The notes beneath the pieces were generated by a model. It was given only the letters and a program-made list of their open reading frames with translations, searched no databases and had not been told where the DNA came from. A program made the translations under genes and the position numbers. From assembly GCA_013387265.2 (NCBI GenBank), contig JABFTP020000021.1, positions 65,773,009 through 65,837,008 on the forward strand: a DNA stretch of 64,000 nt, written 5' to 3'. Each line of letters begins with the position of its first letter. Position 1 is the stretch's first letter. The DNA comes from Cryptolaemus montrouzieri (Eukaryota > Arthropoda > Insecta > Coleoptera > Coccinellidae). Positions 22,749 through 34,764 of this stretch are shown piece after piece.

Positions 22749-23415
22749 TATCACAGTAAATTTGTCATTAAGATATGACAAAGATAATTAGGGAACGAAA
22801 CAAGTCTAATTCACAAGTTCAAACACACTTAGGCAATAACGTACAACTTCAATATTTCAAATCTCTTTTTTGGCAGGCAACTGATTATTACATGTTTTTC
22901 TAGGATATGTCAGAACACATGAAAACAAAACAAATGTTTTTTTGGCTCATATATTCCTCTCGTGAGAGATAAAATCATAGCAATAAATCAAGATTTTGCA
23001 AGAAACCACCATATATTGATAACCGCAGTTGTTGATAAATTTTTGCGAGTAACGCAAAGCGTTGGTGTTAGATGACGTAGGTTGGACCTATACTAGAATA
23101 GGTCAAAGGCTTGGGTTGTTCGATTCAACAGTTTCCAGAATGAGACTGGTAGTCATAAAAGAAGACCTGGGCAAGGATGACCTTGAGTTACAACGGCGAT
23201 TCATGATCGTTATTTCAGAATTTTCCGGCTAAGACGCTACTGCTAGACATCTACAAATGCAACTTGAACAGAACGGAGAACTACCAATTAGCACTGAAAC
23301 GATACGACATGGTCTCAGGGAATTTGGTTTGAGGTCCCGTGTCGCTGTTCAAGGCCTAGCTCTAACCGCAGCATATGCAAGAACCCGATTGAATTGTGCC
23401 AGGAAATAATGATGT

Positions 23416-25474
23416 ATTTTCTAATAAGTATAAGATATTTATGTTTGTTTGATTGGTTTTAGTACGCTGAAAGTCTATCATGTCGAGAAGTGGAAAATTA
23501 ACCGCTGCAGAAGCAAAACTGAAGAAAAAGGATTATGATAGGAAGCGGCGAGAAAAATTAAAAAACAGTCCTAAAAGTTTGGAAAAACTCAGAGAAAAAG
23601 AAAGACTCAAGTATTTAAAGAAGAAAGAAAAAGGTCAAGTCAAGTCTGTCAGTGCTATGAATTCACGAGAAAAGAAGCAAAAGCGGAAACAATGGCGGTT
23701 AAACAGTTCAAAATACCGGAGAGGAATCTTAATGTGCGTAAAAATCTAGCAAGACTAATGAATGAGACACCACCTGCCAGCCCAGTTTCATTGGTAGAAT
23801 CTGGTTCGCGAGTAAATGCTGTAAAAGACGATACTGCGGCTTTTTACGACGAAGACAACAGCTAAGAAATCGACGAGCAATATTGTATAGAAGAATAGCA
23901 AAGCTAGAACAAAAATTAAAAGAAGAGTCTAAGAAGAGTGAAAAATATCGAAAGAAGTACACGCGGTTAAATGATAAAATAAAATTTTTCTTTCACCTGA
24001 GAAAAAAGTCAAAACACTGATAAAGAATACGAAGTTACCTGATCCAATCAAAAAGAAACTGATATTTTGAAATTATCACTAAACAATTAGCACAATCTTA
24101 TGCTAAGCTAAAGACTCAGAAAGATAAACAAGCATACTATAAAAATTTCAATTTAGATCCATTAAAAAACACAAACTAATGCATTATTCTAAAAATTTTT
24201 CAAGAATCAAGATTATAAAACAAGTAAAACAGAAAACTCAAATCAAAAAATTTTAAAAGTGAAACAAGACATTATTGATTTTTTGGAGAAAGATGAAAAC
24301 TCTCGAATGTGTCCAGGAAAGAGAGATTTCGTTAGATCAGGAAAATTAGTTAAGCAAAATCGTCTGTTAACTGATAATATGCGTAATCTACATAAAAATT
24401 TTAAATTCTATTACCTATAAGATAAGTTTATCAACATTTTGCAAGTACAGGCCTTTTTTGGGTAACTTGGGCAAACCTTAAAGAACGAGACACGTGTAGA
24501 TGCGTCGTTCACGCAAACATTGAATTAATTATTTCAAAATTACATGAAAATAAGGTCTTCATACATAATAATATTCCAAGTTTGTTATCAGATATAACAT
24601 GTGATATTTACTGTACTAAATGTTTATTTAGAGAGTGTATAAATTGTAAAGACAAGGCTTTAGAATACAACCTTCCTGAAGCTACTAAAATTATTACTTA
24701 CCGACAATGGATGTACGAAAATACAACATATGAAAAAATGGTGAGACCAAGACGTACGCAAACCTTTGAAGAAAGAAATAACTGTTACTGTGAAAGAACT
24801 AGTTTTAGTATTAGAAGAGACATTAAAATCATTTTTGCTACACGCAGGAAACATTGCACACCAGTATCAAGTGATGACACAATTAAAAAAGGATTTGTCA
24901 ACAAATGAAGTGCTTATCCACATTGATTTTAGTGAAAATTATTGTTGCAAATACAGGGAAGAAATTCAAGCAGTTCATTTTGGTGGTGGTCGACAGCAAG
25001 TTACGCTCCATACTGGCGTGCTATATTTTAAAAACCCTGATAATACTGTTAAAGCGCAATCTTTCTGTACTCTCTCTGATAATAGTCGACATGACTCAGT
25101 TGCAGTATGGGCTCATCTCAAGCCTATATTCGATTGGCTTAAAAATCAAAGACCGAACATGCAGACTGTACACGTTCTGAGTGACAGCCCAGTTAACCAG
25201 TATAAAAACAAATTCATTTTCCACATTGTTTCTCATCATTTGAAATATTTTTTACCAGGTATAAATAATTTCACTTGAACTATTCTGAACCTGGCCATGG
25301 CAAAGAGCACCAGATGGTGTTGGTGGCACCTTAAAGAGGTCTGCTGACCAAGCCGTGGCTGAAGGTAAAGATGTGACAGATTTAAATGTGTTGAATATCA
25401 ATTGATTAGAAGCTTGCGATCGACTTTTCTGGGGTAACAACCTAATCTATCCTACCTATAGTTCTGGAATTTTG
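23416..25474 (+). mobile_element. Unclassified element inserted in Tc1 family A
   Basis: ATAATGATGT is present on both sides (23406-23415, 25475-25484), a possible 10-bp target duplication. Imperfect inverted ends may be TTCTAATAAGTATAAG (23419) and, reversed, TTCCAGAACTATAGG (25454-25468). The right flank is native Tc1 sequence (IMM-stop-GGFS, for the usual MVWGG), so the duplication needs the Tc1 to have been already internally deleted. The boundaries are therefore tentative, but the inside is clearly foreign to Tc1. Confidence 0.6.
23480..25420 (+). pseudogene. Large DDE-like protein of an unnamed repeat family, frameshifted
   Basis: Pieces in order: a Lys/Arg-rich N-terminus MSRSGKLTAAEAKLKKKDYD (23480-23749); NLARLMNETPPASPVSLV (about 23745); a basic coiled coil RRIAKLEQKLKEESKKSEKY (about 23880); DIIDFLEKDENSRMCPGKRD (about 24270); a cysteine cluster CDIYCTKCLFRECINC (about 24600). 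Then frame 24766-25278 has VLIHIDFSENYCCKYREEIQ, AVHFGGGRQQVTLHTGVLYF, SFCTLSDNSRHDSVAVWAHL and VHVLSDSPVNQYKNKFIF. After a frameshift, PGHGK...APDGVGGTLKRSAD follows (25285-25350). Conserved Asp in DFSENY and SDSPVNQY plus the acidic/His PGHGK segment suggest an RNase H-fold nuclease. I have seen this motif set in multi-copy uncharacterised animal proteins but cannot name the superfamily. At least five frameshifts or stops. Confidence 0.72.
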
Positions 25475-25989
25475 ATAATGATGTGAGGAGGATTTTCTGT
25501 GACTCCCCGCAGCTATCTGGTCATCGTAAATAATGGAACCCTGAATGTTCAGAGGTACGTTACAGACAATTTAGAAAAATATGTTGTACTATTTGCGGCA
25601 AACATGAGTGAACACTTTTTGTTTATACATGTAAACACCAGACTTCACATAGTTCATATCGTTAGAAACACCCTTCAAGGTCACAAAATCACTTCTATGG
25701 AGTGAGTTTCACGAAGTCCAGAGCTTAATCCCATCCAATATGTCAGGGACATTGTCAATGTGAATTTAAAATAAGCAGCCACCAAACAAACCACCTACCG
25801 TTAATAAGATTCGGAAGAGATTAATCGAAATTTGGAACGAAATGTATCAGAATGCTATAAGGTCATTAGTTTTGAGTATGAATCGTAGATTTCATGTAGT
25901 AATTCTCGCCAGAGGTAAAAATATTCGGTATCAATAGGTTTTTAAGGATATTTTCCAGAAGTTTAGTTTTCTTACACAGTGGAGATGTT

Positions 25990-27560
25990 TATTCATGAAA
26001 ATCTTTATGCAAGTATGACATAGAAACTTAAAACGAATAAAAAGGTACTGACTTCTCCACAAATCATTAAAAAACTTAATAATTTATAAATTATCAAAAT
26101 AGAATATTGAAGTGGATGCAATTTCAGATTAAAATTAACTCACGAAATTCTTCCGTAAAGGTCGTGTGAAGCGGCCTTCAATAAACCAACGCATATTCTC
26201 TCGTGTGAGCGAATCAACTAATACAATTTTTGAAACTACTAATTTCAAATCAATTATTTTAAGTTATGGTGGCGATTGAACACTCTGAAGAATGAAACCC
26301 AATTTGTACATTTTCAATCATATCCAATTTTTAAAGAGTTAGGCAGCGGGTCAACTAACAAAAAGCTCAGTTCAGAAATCTGAACACCGTCTATTGAAAA
26401 CCACAAAAAGGTCTTCGAATGAATTACTTGTATTTTTAGTGTTTTTATCATTATCAGTTATAATGATTACGCTATTTTTTTAGAGTTGATCGATCTGTTT
26501 TTTTTGGATTTCTAAAAATACAGCTTTGGTGTTCAATGTTAATCCTTCGAAAAATATATCTCTTGTTTATTTCTTCATTCTACGCTTACTTGAATGTCGA
26601 TCAATTCTTGTTTACTTCTGAATCACTTTTTCTGGCAAAAGATATCTTACATCTATCTTAGATGGTGTACTACTTATCAATGCTACAGATGCTTCCCTGG
26701 AACATCGTGACAATAAATCAAATACTTCATGAGCTTTTCGACTTTTCTGATATAGGTAGAGTCAACCTCTTATGGTTAGGTTGAAGTTAAGAAGGTTGAA
26801 GCCGAAAGAACCAAAGCTGAGTTGAATGCAGCTCAAAGTTAATTGTACACCTCCTTATTTGTTTGCTTACTAATTCATGATGAGCTAAATGTGGCAGTAT
26901 TACGGTTCCAAGAAAACAAAGGTATACTATCCTTGAACATCGTTTGGCGATTCTGAATCATATTTTTGTCAGAATTTCCAATACAATAATCAGATAAATT
27001 CTGTTTGAATATGACTTTCATACTCCCTTTGAACTGGTCATAAACGAGCACATTACAGCAAACCAGGAAAGATGTGAATTATACTAAATCAACGATTGAA
27101 GAAATTGGAGCGAACATACTAATAATCAGAATCGTTGGGTTCGTTTTCTACAATCATGCAAGCATATACACCTGCTGTAAATTCGTGCTGCCATGAGGGT
27201 TCACGAAGGAATCTCAGAGCTCCAGAAGGTGATTAAATCTCTGAACTCCCAATTATCTCAATCATCAGACCCTCTCCATCTTGGAATTTCGTTGATCCCT
27301 AGATCAACTTGTAGAAAAAAACTAACCACGAAGGTATGGGAGATAAAAATAACTCCGATGAACTGGCAAAATCATTTCACAAAACTATCCTTTTAGGTCC
27401 TGAACCGTTCTGCAGATTGAACAAACACCACAGACAGTAAGTCAAAAAACAGTACTGTAGTAAGTCTACAAGTCTTAAACAAGCAAAAAAAAATCATCGA
27501 CTATTTGCCTAAAATGACCTATCCCTCGATGAAAGGAGCAATTACGGCAACGAAACCATT
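25990..27560. other. No recognisable gene
   Basis: Mostly AT-rich. A 67-codon frame at 27193-27396 (MRVHEGISELQKVIKSLNSQ...) has a short helical start but no family resemblance I know. Confidence 0.45.
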
Positions 27561-27584
27561 GAGTATATCCACAATAGATCGGGC

Positions 27585-27760
27585 ATGTTTCGGGAAGTCC
27601 ATTGGATGTGATATCCGAAGTAGTTGACAAAATTCACGATATAATTTTAAGAGATCGACAAATGAAAATGCACGAAATAGTTGAAATCAAGCATATGACA
27701 ATGTATAGTCTTTTCAATTTCGCATGAAAATTTGAGAATAAGCAAGATGGCTGCTATGTT
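27585..27760 (+). pseudogene. Mariner transposase fragment (second helix-turn-helix)
   Basis: The frame reads PLDVISEVVDKIHDIILRDR and QMKMHEIVEIKHMTMYSLFN. It matches the region of mariner transposases between the GRP linker and the catalytic domain (GRP...I..I...V..DR.....EIA). No catalytic residues and no terminal repeats were found around it. Confidence 0.6.
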
Positions 27761-27764
27761 TAAT

Positions 27765-28767
27765 CAGAGTGGGTGTTTTTCTTCGCAATCTAGATAGGTT
27801 TATGCATCTATTCATAATTGTAGTCGGAACCTGGATACAGTACTAAACTCGCTAGATAATCAAATCAGTGGATTTTTCTATACGAACGCGCTTGAAAAGA
27901 AGACGAAGGTGACCGGTAAGGTTATGGTCTTCTTTTTTTGGTATGTACTGAAATAATCTGCATTGATTATTCGAAAGAACTTTAAACAAGAACTGTTACT
28001 GGAGATCAAATGATCTGGACGGAACATCCTCATTTCAAAAAGAAAAAATCATTCATCTTTGCAATTTCAATGTCAAGAATCATATCGACTTATGAAACGA
28101 CCCTCGTACATTCTAATATAGTTGTGTATTTTAATATGACTTTGTGTTATTCCTAAACGGCCTAATTGAATTATTCTTCCTTATTAATGTCATTTCCTAA
28201 CTACTCCAAATGATATATGGTTTCTATAAGAAAATCAATTCATATTGTTTATCGTCTTCATTCAGAAATAAATCTGTTTTAAAACCGCTGAATTTTTTAT
28301 TAATTAATTATGAAAAACGTTCATGAAATGCTGAATCTTCTTGAACATATATAGGCGAGACATCCCTCTTTTATTCTTTTTAAATGACTTTTTAATCCAC
28401 TCATACGAGAAACAAGTGGAACATAAATGACTACTGGTTGGGCGATTATGTCTAAATATAATCCTTGTCTGGCTTTGGGTAAACGGACGGATGGTCACGA
28501 AGGTCGACAAGACATTTTTGAAATCATTATCGGAAGCCTCTTTGGATTTCTTAATGTAATGCGTCGAAAGCAAGTCGAAATTGTTACACATATTTTATAA
28601 CTTTTAAATCATGAGTATTTATGCGAAGAAACGTTCATGCATTAATTTGTTCAACCAAATACGTGTAGGATTCATTTTTATAGCAAAAAGGCATAGTAAT
28701 CCAAATCTAACGAGAATTATACAATACACAAAATAAAACATTTAATAAATACTCTGACACAGACAGG
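27765..28767. other. No recognisable gene
   Basis: The minus frame 28591-28304 (95 codons) is open but resembles nothing I know. TVTGDQMIW near 28000 is only weakly mariner-like and was not called. Confidence 0.4.
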
Positions 28768-28775
28768 CTCTAAAT

Positions 28776-31283
28776 CAGGGGTGCTCAAACGGTCGATCGC
28801 GAGTAGTTTTTGAGTAGATCTCGAGAAGAAAAGAATTTTTAATAAGTAGGTAACTAAACTACAAAACTTTATTACGTAATAAAATAACACTCTGCTAGCG
28901 GCAAAAGGCGGCTCTGTCAAAGAAACGCGCGGAACCTGTCAAAGAAAGGCCGCGTTTTTCATTATTGCCGCTTTTCTAGAAATTTCGGGCGGCGCGTTTG
29001 ATTGGAACATTTGAAACATTTGTTCACGCCGATATAAATGTTGCGTCTGCAGGAATTGGACTCATTCTGAATAGTAACTTGAAGGCAATACTTCGTCGAT
29101 ACAAAGTTTATTATTGAATACTACAAAATGAGTGCACGAAGAAATATGAATCGTATCATTTTAATAACGATTGGGAGGAAGAATTTTTCTTTTGTATGGT
29201 GAAGGATAAGTGCATTTGTTCTATTTGTCGTGAGTCAGTTAAAATACCTAAGCGTGGTAACTTAGAGAGGCATCATAAAACGGTTCATAAGAACTATGAA
29301 AAGAATTTGCCGCCACAGAGTGAATTAAGAGAACGAAAAGTACTTGATTTGATATCTTGTTTGAAAAAAGAACAAACCATGTTTACAAACCTGTCAAACA
29401 ATCAAAACCTGCTACGATCGCATCATTCAAAATATCTCATATGTTGGCGAAACACAAGAAAACATTCCAAGATGGATCGATTGTGAAGAAAGCATTTATT
29501 GAAACGGGTGAGACTTCAATTGGAGATTTTAAAAATATAACAGATATCACGTCTACTATTAGAGAACTTCAGTTATCTCGTCCGACTGTCACAAGGCGTA
29601 TTGAAGTCATGAGTCAGGACATGGCAGATAAACTTAAACATGATATCATGAAATGTACATACTTTTCTTTACAGTTCGACGAATCCACCGATATGACAGA
29701 CACTGCCCAGCTGTATATTTTTATTCGGATGGTATTCACTGACATGTTGGCTAAGGAAGAATTTTTGACAATCATTCCTCTGGAGGTGAAGACGCGTTGC
29801 GAAGATACATATGATGTTTTCTTCAATTTTGTAAAAAACTAGATGCTACCAATATATAAAATAGTGTGCATTAGAACCGATGGAGCACCAGCAATGACTG
29901 GAATCAAAAACGGTTTTGTCGCATTATATCGAGCTAATGAAGATTTCTCTTCATTTTTTTCATTCCATTGCATTATACATCAACAAGTTTTGTGTTCAAA
30001 AGTTTTTAACACGAAGGAAATTATGGGCATTGAAACAAAAATTGTGAATTCCATCGTGCACGTAGCTTGCAACGGCGGCTCTTTAAGTTGCATTTGGAAG
30101 ATAGAGAGTCAGCTGAACACACTGATTTAGTTCTTCACAGGGATGTCAGGTGGTTGAGTCGTGAAAAAATCCTAGAAAGGTTCCAAGAATTATAGCCCGA
30201 AATAACAGCTTTTCTAGACGAAGGAGGTGATGACACTCAGATGTTGAAAAACGAAAACTGGCTGACTGATTTGGCATTTTTGACCGATGTCACAATACAC
30301 TTAAACAACATCATTTTGGAGCTTCAAGGTAAAGGAAAAACTATTATTGAGATGATTAGCGCAGTAAATGCATTCAAAAGTAAAATGCAACTTATGATAC
30401 ATCAACTGAAAATAAAGGATCTGAAACATTTTCCGTTTTTGAAAGCGAGGATTCCTCAGTTGAATTATGATACGCATGAGGATGAACTATCAAATATTTT
30501 GGGACAATTCGAAATGCGTTTTTATGATTGCAGTAAATTGGCAAATATAGCATCATATATGAGATATCCTATTTCATGTGAAAACATTGAGGCATTAGGT
30601 ACTGAAATAGCAAGTCAGTTTAATATGAACTCAGGTTCTGTTGAAAATGAATTGGTGCAGATTATAACAGATATACATCTCAAAGCTACAGCTTCTGATT
30701 TTCTGGTGTTTTATATCTGAAGATAAATATCCGAATCTAAGGCAACTCGCCCTTCAACTGAGGGCATTATTTGGGTCAACTTACTTGTGCGAGTCTGCAT
30801 TTCTGAAATGAAGATAATTAAGTCAAGATATCGCAATCGACTAACTGACGATCATATGTCATCATGCTTGAGATTAGCACTGAGTGGTTACGTACCATCT
30901 TATGAAAAGTATGCTGAGGACATGCAGTGTCACGCTTCAACATCCAAAGTCACTCCTAAGTTAATTTTAACACAATATGTAACTCTTTTGATTCGTAACA
31001 ACCGATAAACTCGCAATTTTCAATAACTATGAGTTTTTTCATTGATATTATAAAGAAGAACCTAACTGAACCTAACCCAAACCTTGAATAAAATAATGTA
31101 TATTGTGCGGAAAGCTAATATCTATATACACAACGGTACACCCTACCTAGGTAGGTAGGTAAGGGTGTATCGTGTATGTACGACAACCCTGCATCACACA
31201 TACTTGCAGCCTCTCAGAGTCGATCGTAAGTATTCTTAAAATATTGAGGTAGATCGCCAGCAGTTCAAGTTTGAGCACCCCTG
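28776..31283 (+). mobile_element. Near-complete 2508-bp hAT transposon
   Basis: The left end reads CAGGGGTGCTCAAACGG and the right end, reversed, CAGGGGTGCTCAAACTT: perfect over 15 bp and typical of hAT. Flanks are CTCTAAAT (28768-28775) and TTCTAAAT (31284-31291), an 8-bp target duplication with one mismatch. Inner ends also match loosely (GATCGCGAGTAG / GGCGATCTACC). The element contains one broken transposase gene. Confidence 0.95.
29128..31007 (+). pseudogene. hAT transposase (ZBED/GTF2IRD2-like group), frameshifted
   Basis: The ATG at 29128 is followed within a few codons by a frameshift into KKYESYHFNNDWEEEFFFCM. The zinc finger is CICSICRESVKIPKRGNLER plus HHKTVH (29214-29290). After a frame change, KPATIASFKISHMLAKHKKT and CTYFSLQFDESTDMTDTAQL (first catalytic Asp, about 29680) follow. 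After a stop at 29840, IVCIRTDGAPAMTGIKNGFV carries the second Asp. The insertion domain runs 30130-30720 (NENWLTDLAFLTDVTIHLNN...GKGKTI). The C-terminal dimerisation part is TYLCESAF (catalytic Glu, about 30790), MKIIKSRYRNRLTDDHMSSC and LRLALSGYVPSY, to 31007. All three catalytic residues are visible, but at least four frame breaks inactivate it. Confidence 0.92.
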
Positions 31284-31291
31284 TTCTAAAT

Positions 31292-32240
31292 TGAATGATA
31301 CCAACAAGTAAGATGGGGAAAGGAACTTTTGACGTTGTAATAAACTTTTGCTTCTTTTATAATGTTATTCAATCGAAAAAGATTTAGTCATTTTTTGACT
31401 ACGAGCCCTATCATTTTCATATACGTGTTTGTAGCAAGCCGTAGCTCCTAGTGATTTGAATCAGAAATACATTCTTCGAGAAGATAAAGAACTATTTGTT
31501 TACTCAAAATGGAGTCTAGCACAAACAAAGTCAGACCAGTTTAAAGGAGGTCTAATGATTGTATGTGGTGCCCTCTAGATAAAATTCAAGAAGGAATTTC
31601 GCATGCTAAACAACCCTTTTATCCGCAATTTTACAATATTTGTTGCAAAGAATCGAAAAATACTATGGAAAGTCTGATTTATTTTTTCAACTCTGTCATC
31701 CTGTGATAGCGATTGTATAAAAACTTATAATTTTTTCACATTAGTTTTTACTGTAACAGACATTGCTGAAGTTTGGTACGACCTTCCCGAATCACCCTGT
31801 ATGTAGCTTACGAATGCAGCTGCATTTTTATTTGAATTTTCTGAAGTTAGGTCAGGTTCTTGAATTATGGTTTTTATCAAATTCAATTGAATGTCTGAAA
31901 AAATTCTATTAATCTATTCTATATTCTTCTATCATCACAAGTGGTTCTTTGTTCCGAAACACTTAAATTGGAGAATTTTTCTATAAATCTACAATATAGT
32001 TTCGAAATGTATCCTTTACGATTCTGCTCATAATTTTTGTTTAAACTAGTATCCCAGGATGTGTTCATTAATTCAAGTCCTGCCACTATTCCATGCGTTT
32101 TATGTGTATATGTATATTAGATATCTCAAGATATTTGAAGATATAGACGTAGCGTTTTCAGAAGAAGGAAAGGTATTTACATTATAATGATCTTTAGTAC
32201 CACTCATTTCTTTTAATATTTTGTCTTGTCGAGATATGTA
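31292..32240. other. No gene; one solo transposon end
   Basis: GAATCACCCTGTA at about 31790-31802, reversed TACAGGGTGATTC followed by a CAGCAATGT phrase, resembles the start of the sequence at 33448 (TACAGGGTGATTC...TTCAGCAATGT). The two face away from each other, so they are ends of separate copies. Nothing else recognised. Confidence 0.4.
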
Positions 32241-32254
32241 TTTATACTAGATAT

Positions 32255-32400
32255 AACGAATTTGTTCAATTTAAAGTAATTTTATCTGATTCATGTGTTG
32301 TTTGAAACATCAGTATACATTTTAACTATGTTTTACTACCAAAAATTATAAAAATCAACGCTGTTACCGCAGTTTCGATCTTTAGGCAGGTATAAATAAT
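32255..32400 (-). repeat. Unnamed repeat family R, copy 1 (inverted)
   Basis: Read on the minus strand it runs ATACCTGCCTAAAGATCG, GTAACAGCGTTGATTTTTATA, TGTTTCAAACAACACATGA, CAGATAAAATTAC and AACAAATTCGTTAT. The same phrases in the same order occur on the plus strand at 32655-32815 and 34506-34695. No coding capacity, no terminal repeat seen. Confidence 0.7.
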
Positions 32401-32654
32401 AAGGTATAAATAACGTAGAAAGTGCAAAGTTATTTATAAGACTTCTAAATCTCGTCTATATAGTCTGCCTATGATAGATAAAAAATAATCCCAAACATCC
32501 ATCTTCATCAGTAGTCCCACTAATGAATTACTTATGGAATTGAGTCAAATATTTAACCAGCAACAAATTTGAGGCATGTATCATGTATCATGTATTATAT
32601 TTAGTCAGAGTATATAGACAAGATTTACAAGCCTCATTAATTACATTGTACATT

Positions 32655-32815
32655 GTGTGTTATTTATACTGCCTGAAGTTCAATCAAACTGCAGTAACAG
32701 TCGTAATTTTCATAATGTTTTGGAAGTACAAAATGGTTAAAACGTTTATTTGTATTTCAAACAACACATAAAGCATATAAAATTGTTTTGAATTCAGCAA
32801 ATTCATTGTTCCTTC
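32655..32815 (+). repeat. Unnamed repeat family R, copy 2
   Basis: Contains TATACTGCCTGAAGTTCAAT, GCAGTAACAGTCGTAATTTT, ATTTCAAACAACACATAAAG, ATATAAAATTGTTTTGAATT and AGCAAATTCATTGTT, aligning with the other two copies over about 150 bp. Together with copy 1 it forms a loose inverted repeat around a centre near 32530. Confidence 0.7.
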
Positions 32816-32879
32816 TGAGGAATATAAACATATATCTTCAGAAGATGAAATAACAAGAAAAATTGTGGTGCTTCAGATC

Positions 32880-33290
32880 TCTACGAGCTTATTACTCTTC
32901 AACCAAAAATGTGAATATCTCTCATTCTTCTGAAACAGCTACGTCTTAATCTTCAAAGATCTTGGAATATCTAATAAAAACATAAAAGGCACGATAATGG
33001 TGAACAGAAATATATCAATAAATACATCCCGGGATACTAATATAAAACAAAAATTATGAGAAGTATTATTATTGCTCTTCTATAGAGAGATTCGATTACA
33101 ACTATAATAATAATTCTAACATCTCTCCTTCTTCTGAAACCGCTACATCTTCATCTTCAAAGATCTTGAAATATCAATCAAAAACATAAAACGAATGAGA
33201 TGGTGCCCGGAAATGAATTAATAAACTCATTCTAAGGTACAATTATAAAACAACAAATTATGAGAAAAGTCTTGAACGATACATTTCTAA
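32880..33290 (+). repeat. Diverged tandem duplication of about 200 bp
   Basis: The first unit has CATTCTTCTGAAACAGCTAC, TCTTCAAAGATCTTGGAATA and AAAAACATAAAAGGCACGAT. The second has CCTTCTTCTGAAACCGCTAC, TCTTCAAAGATCTTGAAATA and AAAAACATAAAACGAATGAG; both then have an AATTATGAGAA phrase. Offset is about 200 bp. The first unit directly follows repeat R copy 2, and a third, weaker relative follows R copy 3 near 34735 (ACGAGCTTATTGCTCTT against ACGAGCTTATTACTCTT). Confidence 0.65.
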
Positions 33291-33439
33291 ACTATGTATT
33301 AGGTTGAGCCACTAATAATAATAACAGATGAAATAGAATAATAAGTATAATTTTTCAGAAATTCAACTTAATCCAATAAAAACCGAAAATCAAGAAGATA
33401 ATTCGGAAATTTTAAATAAATATGCAGCTCCATTCGTAA

Positions 33440-34500
33440 TCTATATACAGGGTGATTCTAGACGATCGACTGAATTTCAGCAATGTTATATATCTATTTC
33501 TTGAAAAATTATAATTATATTATGTTCTTATTTTTCTTCAATATAGTGAACATGCTACGTAATATATATGCATGAATTTATTTCACCCGAATACGTGATA
33601 GATTTATTTTAAAAGTATAATTACATAGTAATGCAAATATAATCAGAATTATAGAATAGGAATTCAAAACATAACATTTGAGGACCTGTCTTTCAAATTT
33701 CGCCTAATCTGACACGGACGCACATCAATTGAATGGTAATGATAAACAAATAAACAAAAATATTGAATTGTTTTAACCGTTACTACTCACTAGTGGATCA
33801 TGATTGAAACACAAACATACGTTTTAACGATGCTTCAATGCCAAAAGATAATAATAAACTGTTATTGCTTGATAATAAACTAAAGTTTAAGTTCTGAATA
33901 AGAAATTAAAAGAATTTAAAATTATATTGTAAGGACTATTACTTTGTCACGTTAGAATTTTATTTTGAATGGTTATGGTTGACGATAAATGTTAGAAAAC
34001 GATCAAATTGTCTAGAAGATCCTTTGAAGCAGATGAGAATATCATCTGCATATCTAGACTAAGAAAGAGTCTTAACTGGTAAAGTGACGTTAAGAATGTT
34101 GATTTCTATATGAACATGATCATGTCTGCAGGACATCTTACCACTTAACAGTGACCCCATGGAACAGCGCTTGGTTGTTTATATAATTTAGTATTGTAGT
34201 GAAAATAATTTTGTTATAAATATAACACACACAACATCAACTCACAGTTGACTGAAGGATTTACGTGCGATTTTTCCAGGATATTTGGAGTTAATAGTAT
34301 CGGTATTTGTAATGTTTCAGAACATGTTATATTTGTAAAGACTTAATAAGTTAAAGTTATTATTCAAAGAGAGTTGGTAATTTTTCAGTTAATTCTATTG
34401 AATTTTGTTTTTACTGATACAACTGGATGTTTAGGATTATTTTATTTATGTGTCTTAATTATATTATAAAGACGATATTTACAAGTCATATAAATAACAT
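33440..34500. other. Non-coding AT-rich stretch beginning with a transposon-like end
   Basis: TACAGGGTGATTC at about 33447 resembles a Tc1/mariner-type left end. No matching right end or coding region follows. The rest to 34500 shows no recognised gene. Confidence 0.35.
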
Positions 34501-34505
34501 CGTAC

Positions 34506-34760
34506 CTTCCCTACATTTTATACCTGCCTGAAATTGAATGAGAGATCGAATCTACAGTAACAGTCTCGATTTTTATAATTTCATTGGTAGTAAACAATAG
34601 TTTAAACATAAATTTATGTTTCAAACAACATCTAGAGCAGATAAAATTGCTTCTAATTCAACAAATTCGTTATTTCTTACTGACTCGTATAAAAAGAAAA
34701 AAAATAATAAAAGAGGGTTCCCCTTTAGATATCAACGAGCTTATTGCTCTTTAAGCAAAA
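34506..34760 (+). repeat. Unnamed repeat family R, copy 3
   Basis: Contains TATACCTGCCTGAAATTGAA, ACAGTAACAGTCTCGATTTT, TTGGTAGTAAACAATAGTTT, GTTTCAAACAACATCTAGAG, CAGATAAAATTGCTTCTAAT and ACAAATTCGTTATT, then the ACGAGCTTATTGCTCTT phrase shared with the unit following copy 2. It is the longest copy and closest in order to the reversed copy 1. Confidence 0.7.
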
Positions 34761-34764
34761 AATG

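Larger units (their letters stand above)
22827..25980 (+). mobile_element. Tc1-like element, family A (copy 1), interrupted
   Basis: The 5' non-coding part (22827-23050) matches, in reverse, the end of copy 2 at 38.99-39.18 kb: shared phrases are ATATTTCAAAT, GGCAACTGATTATTACATG and GCAAGAAACCACCATATATT. Coding 5' part, about 23065-23405: VGWTYTRIGQRLGLFDSTVS (DNA-binding), GELPISTETIRHGLREFGLR and TAAYARTRLN. Coding 3' part from 25475: GGFSVTPRSYLVIVNNGTLN, VQRYVTDNLEKYVVLFAANM and HVNTRLHIVHIVRNTL (second catalytic D replaced by N), then EIWNEMYQNAIRSLVLSMNR and RFHVVILARG. The section with the first catalytic Asp is missing. The 3' terminal repeat is not clear; 25980 is where similarity to copy 2 fades. 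Confidence 0.82.

Noticed and set aside
28000..28060. Mariner catalytic segment (TGDQMIW)
   Set aside because: Only a few residues match and no continuation is seen on either side.
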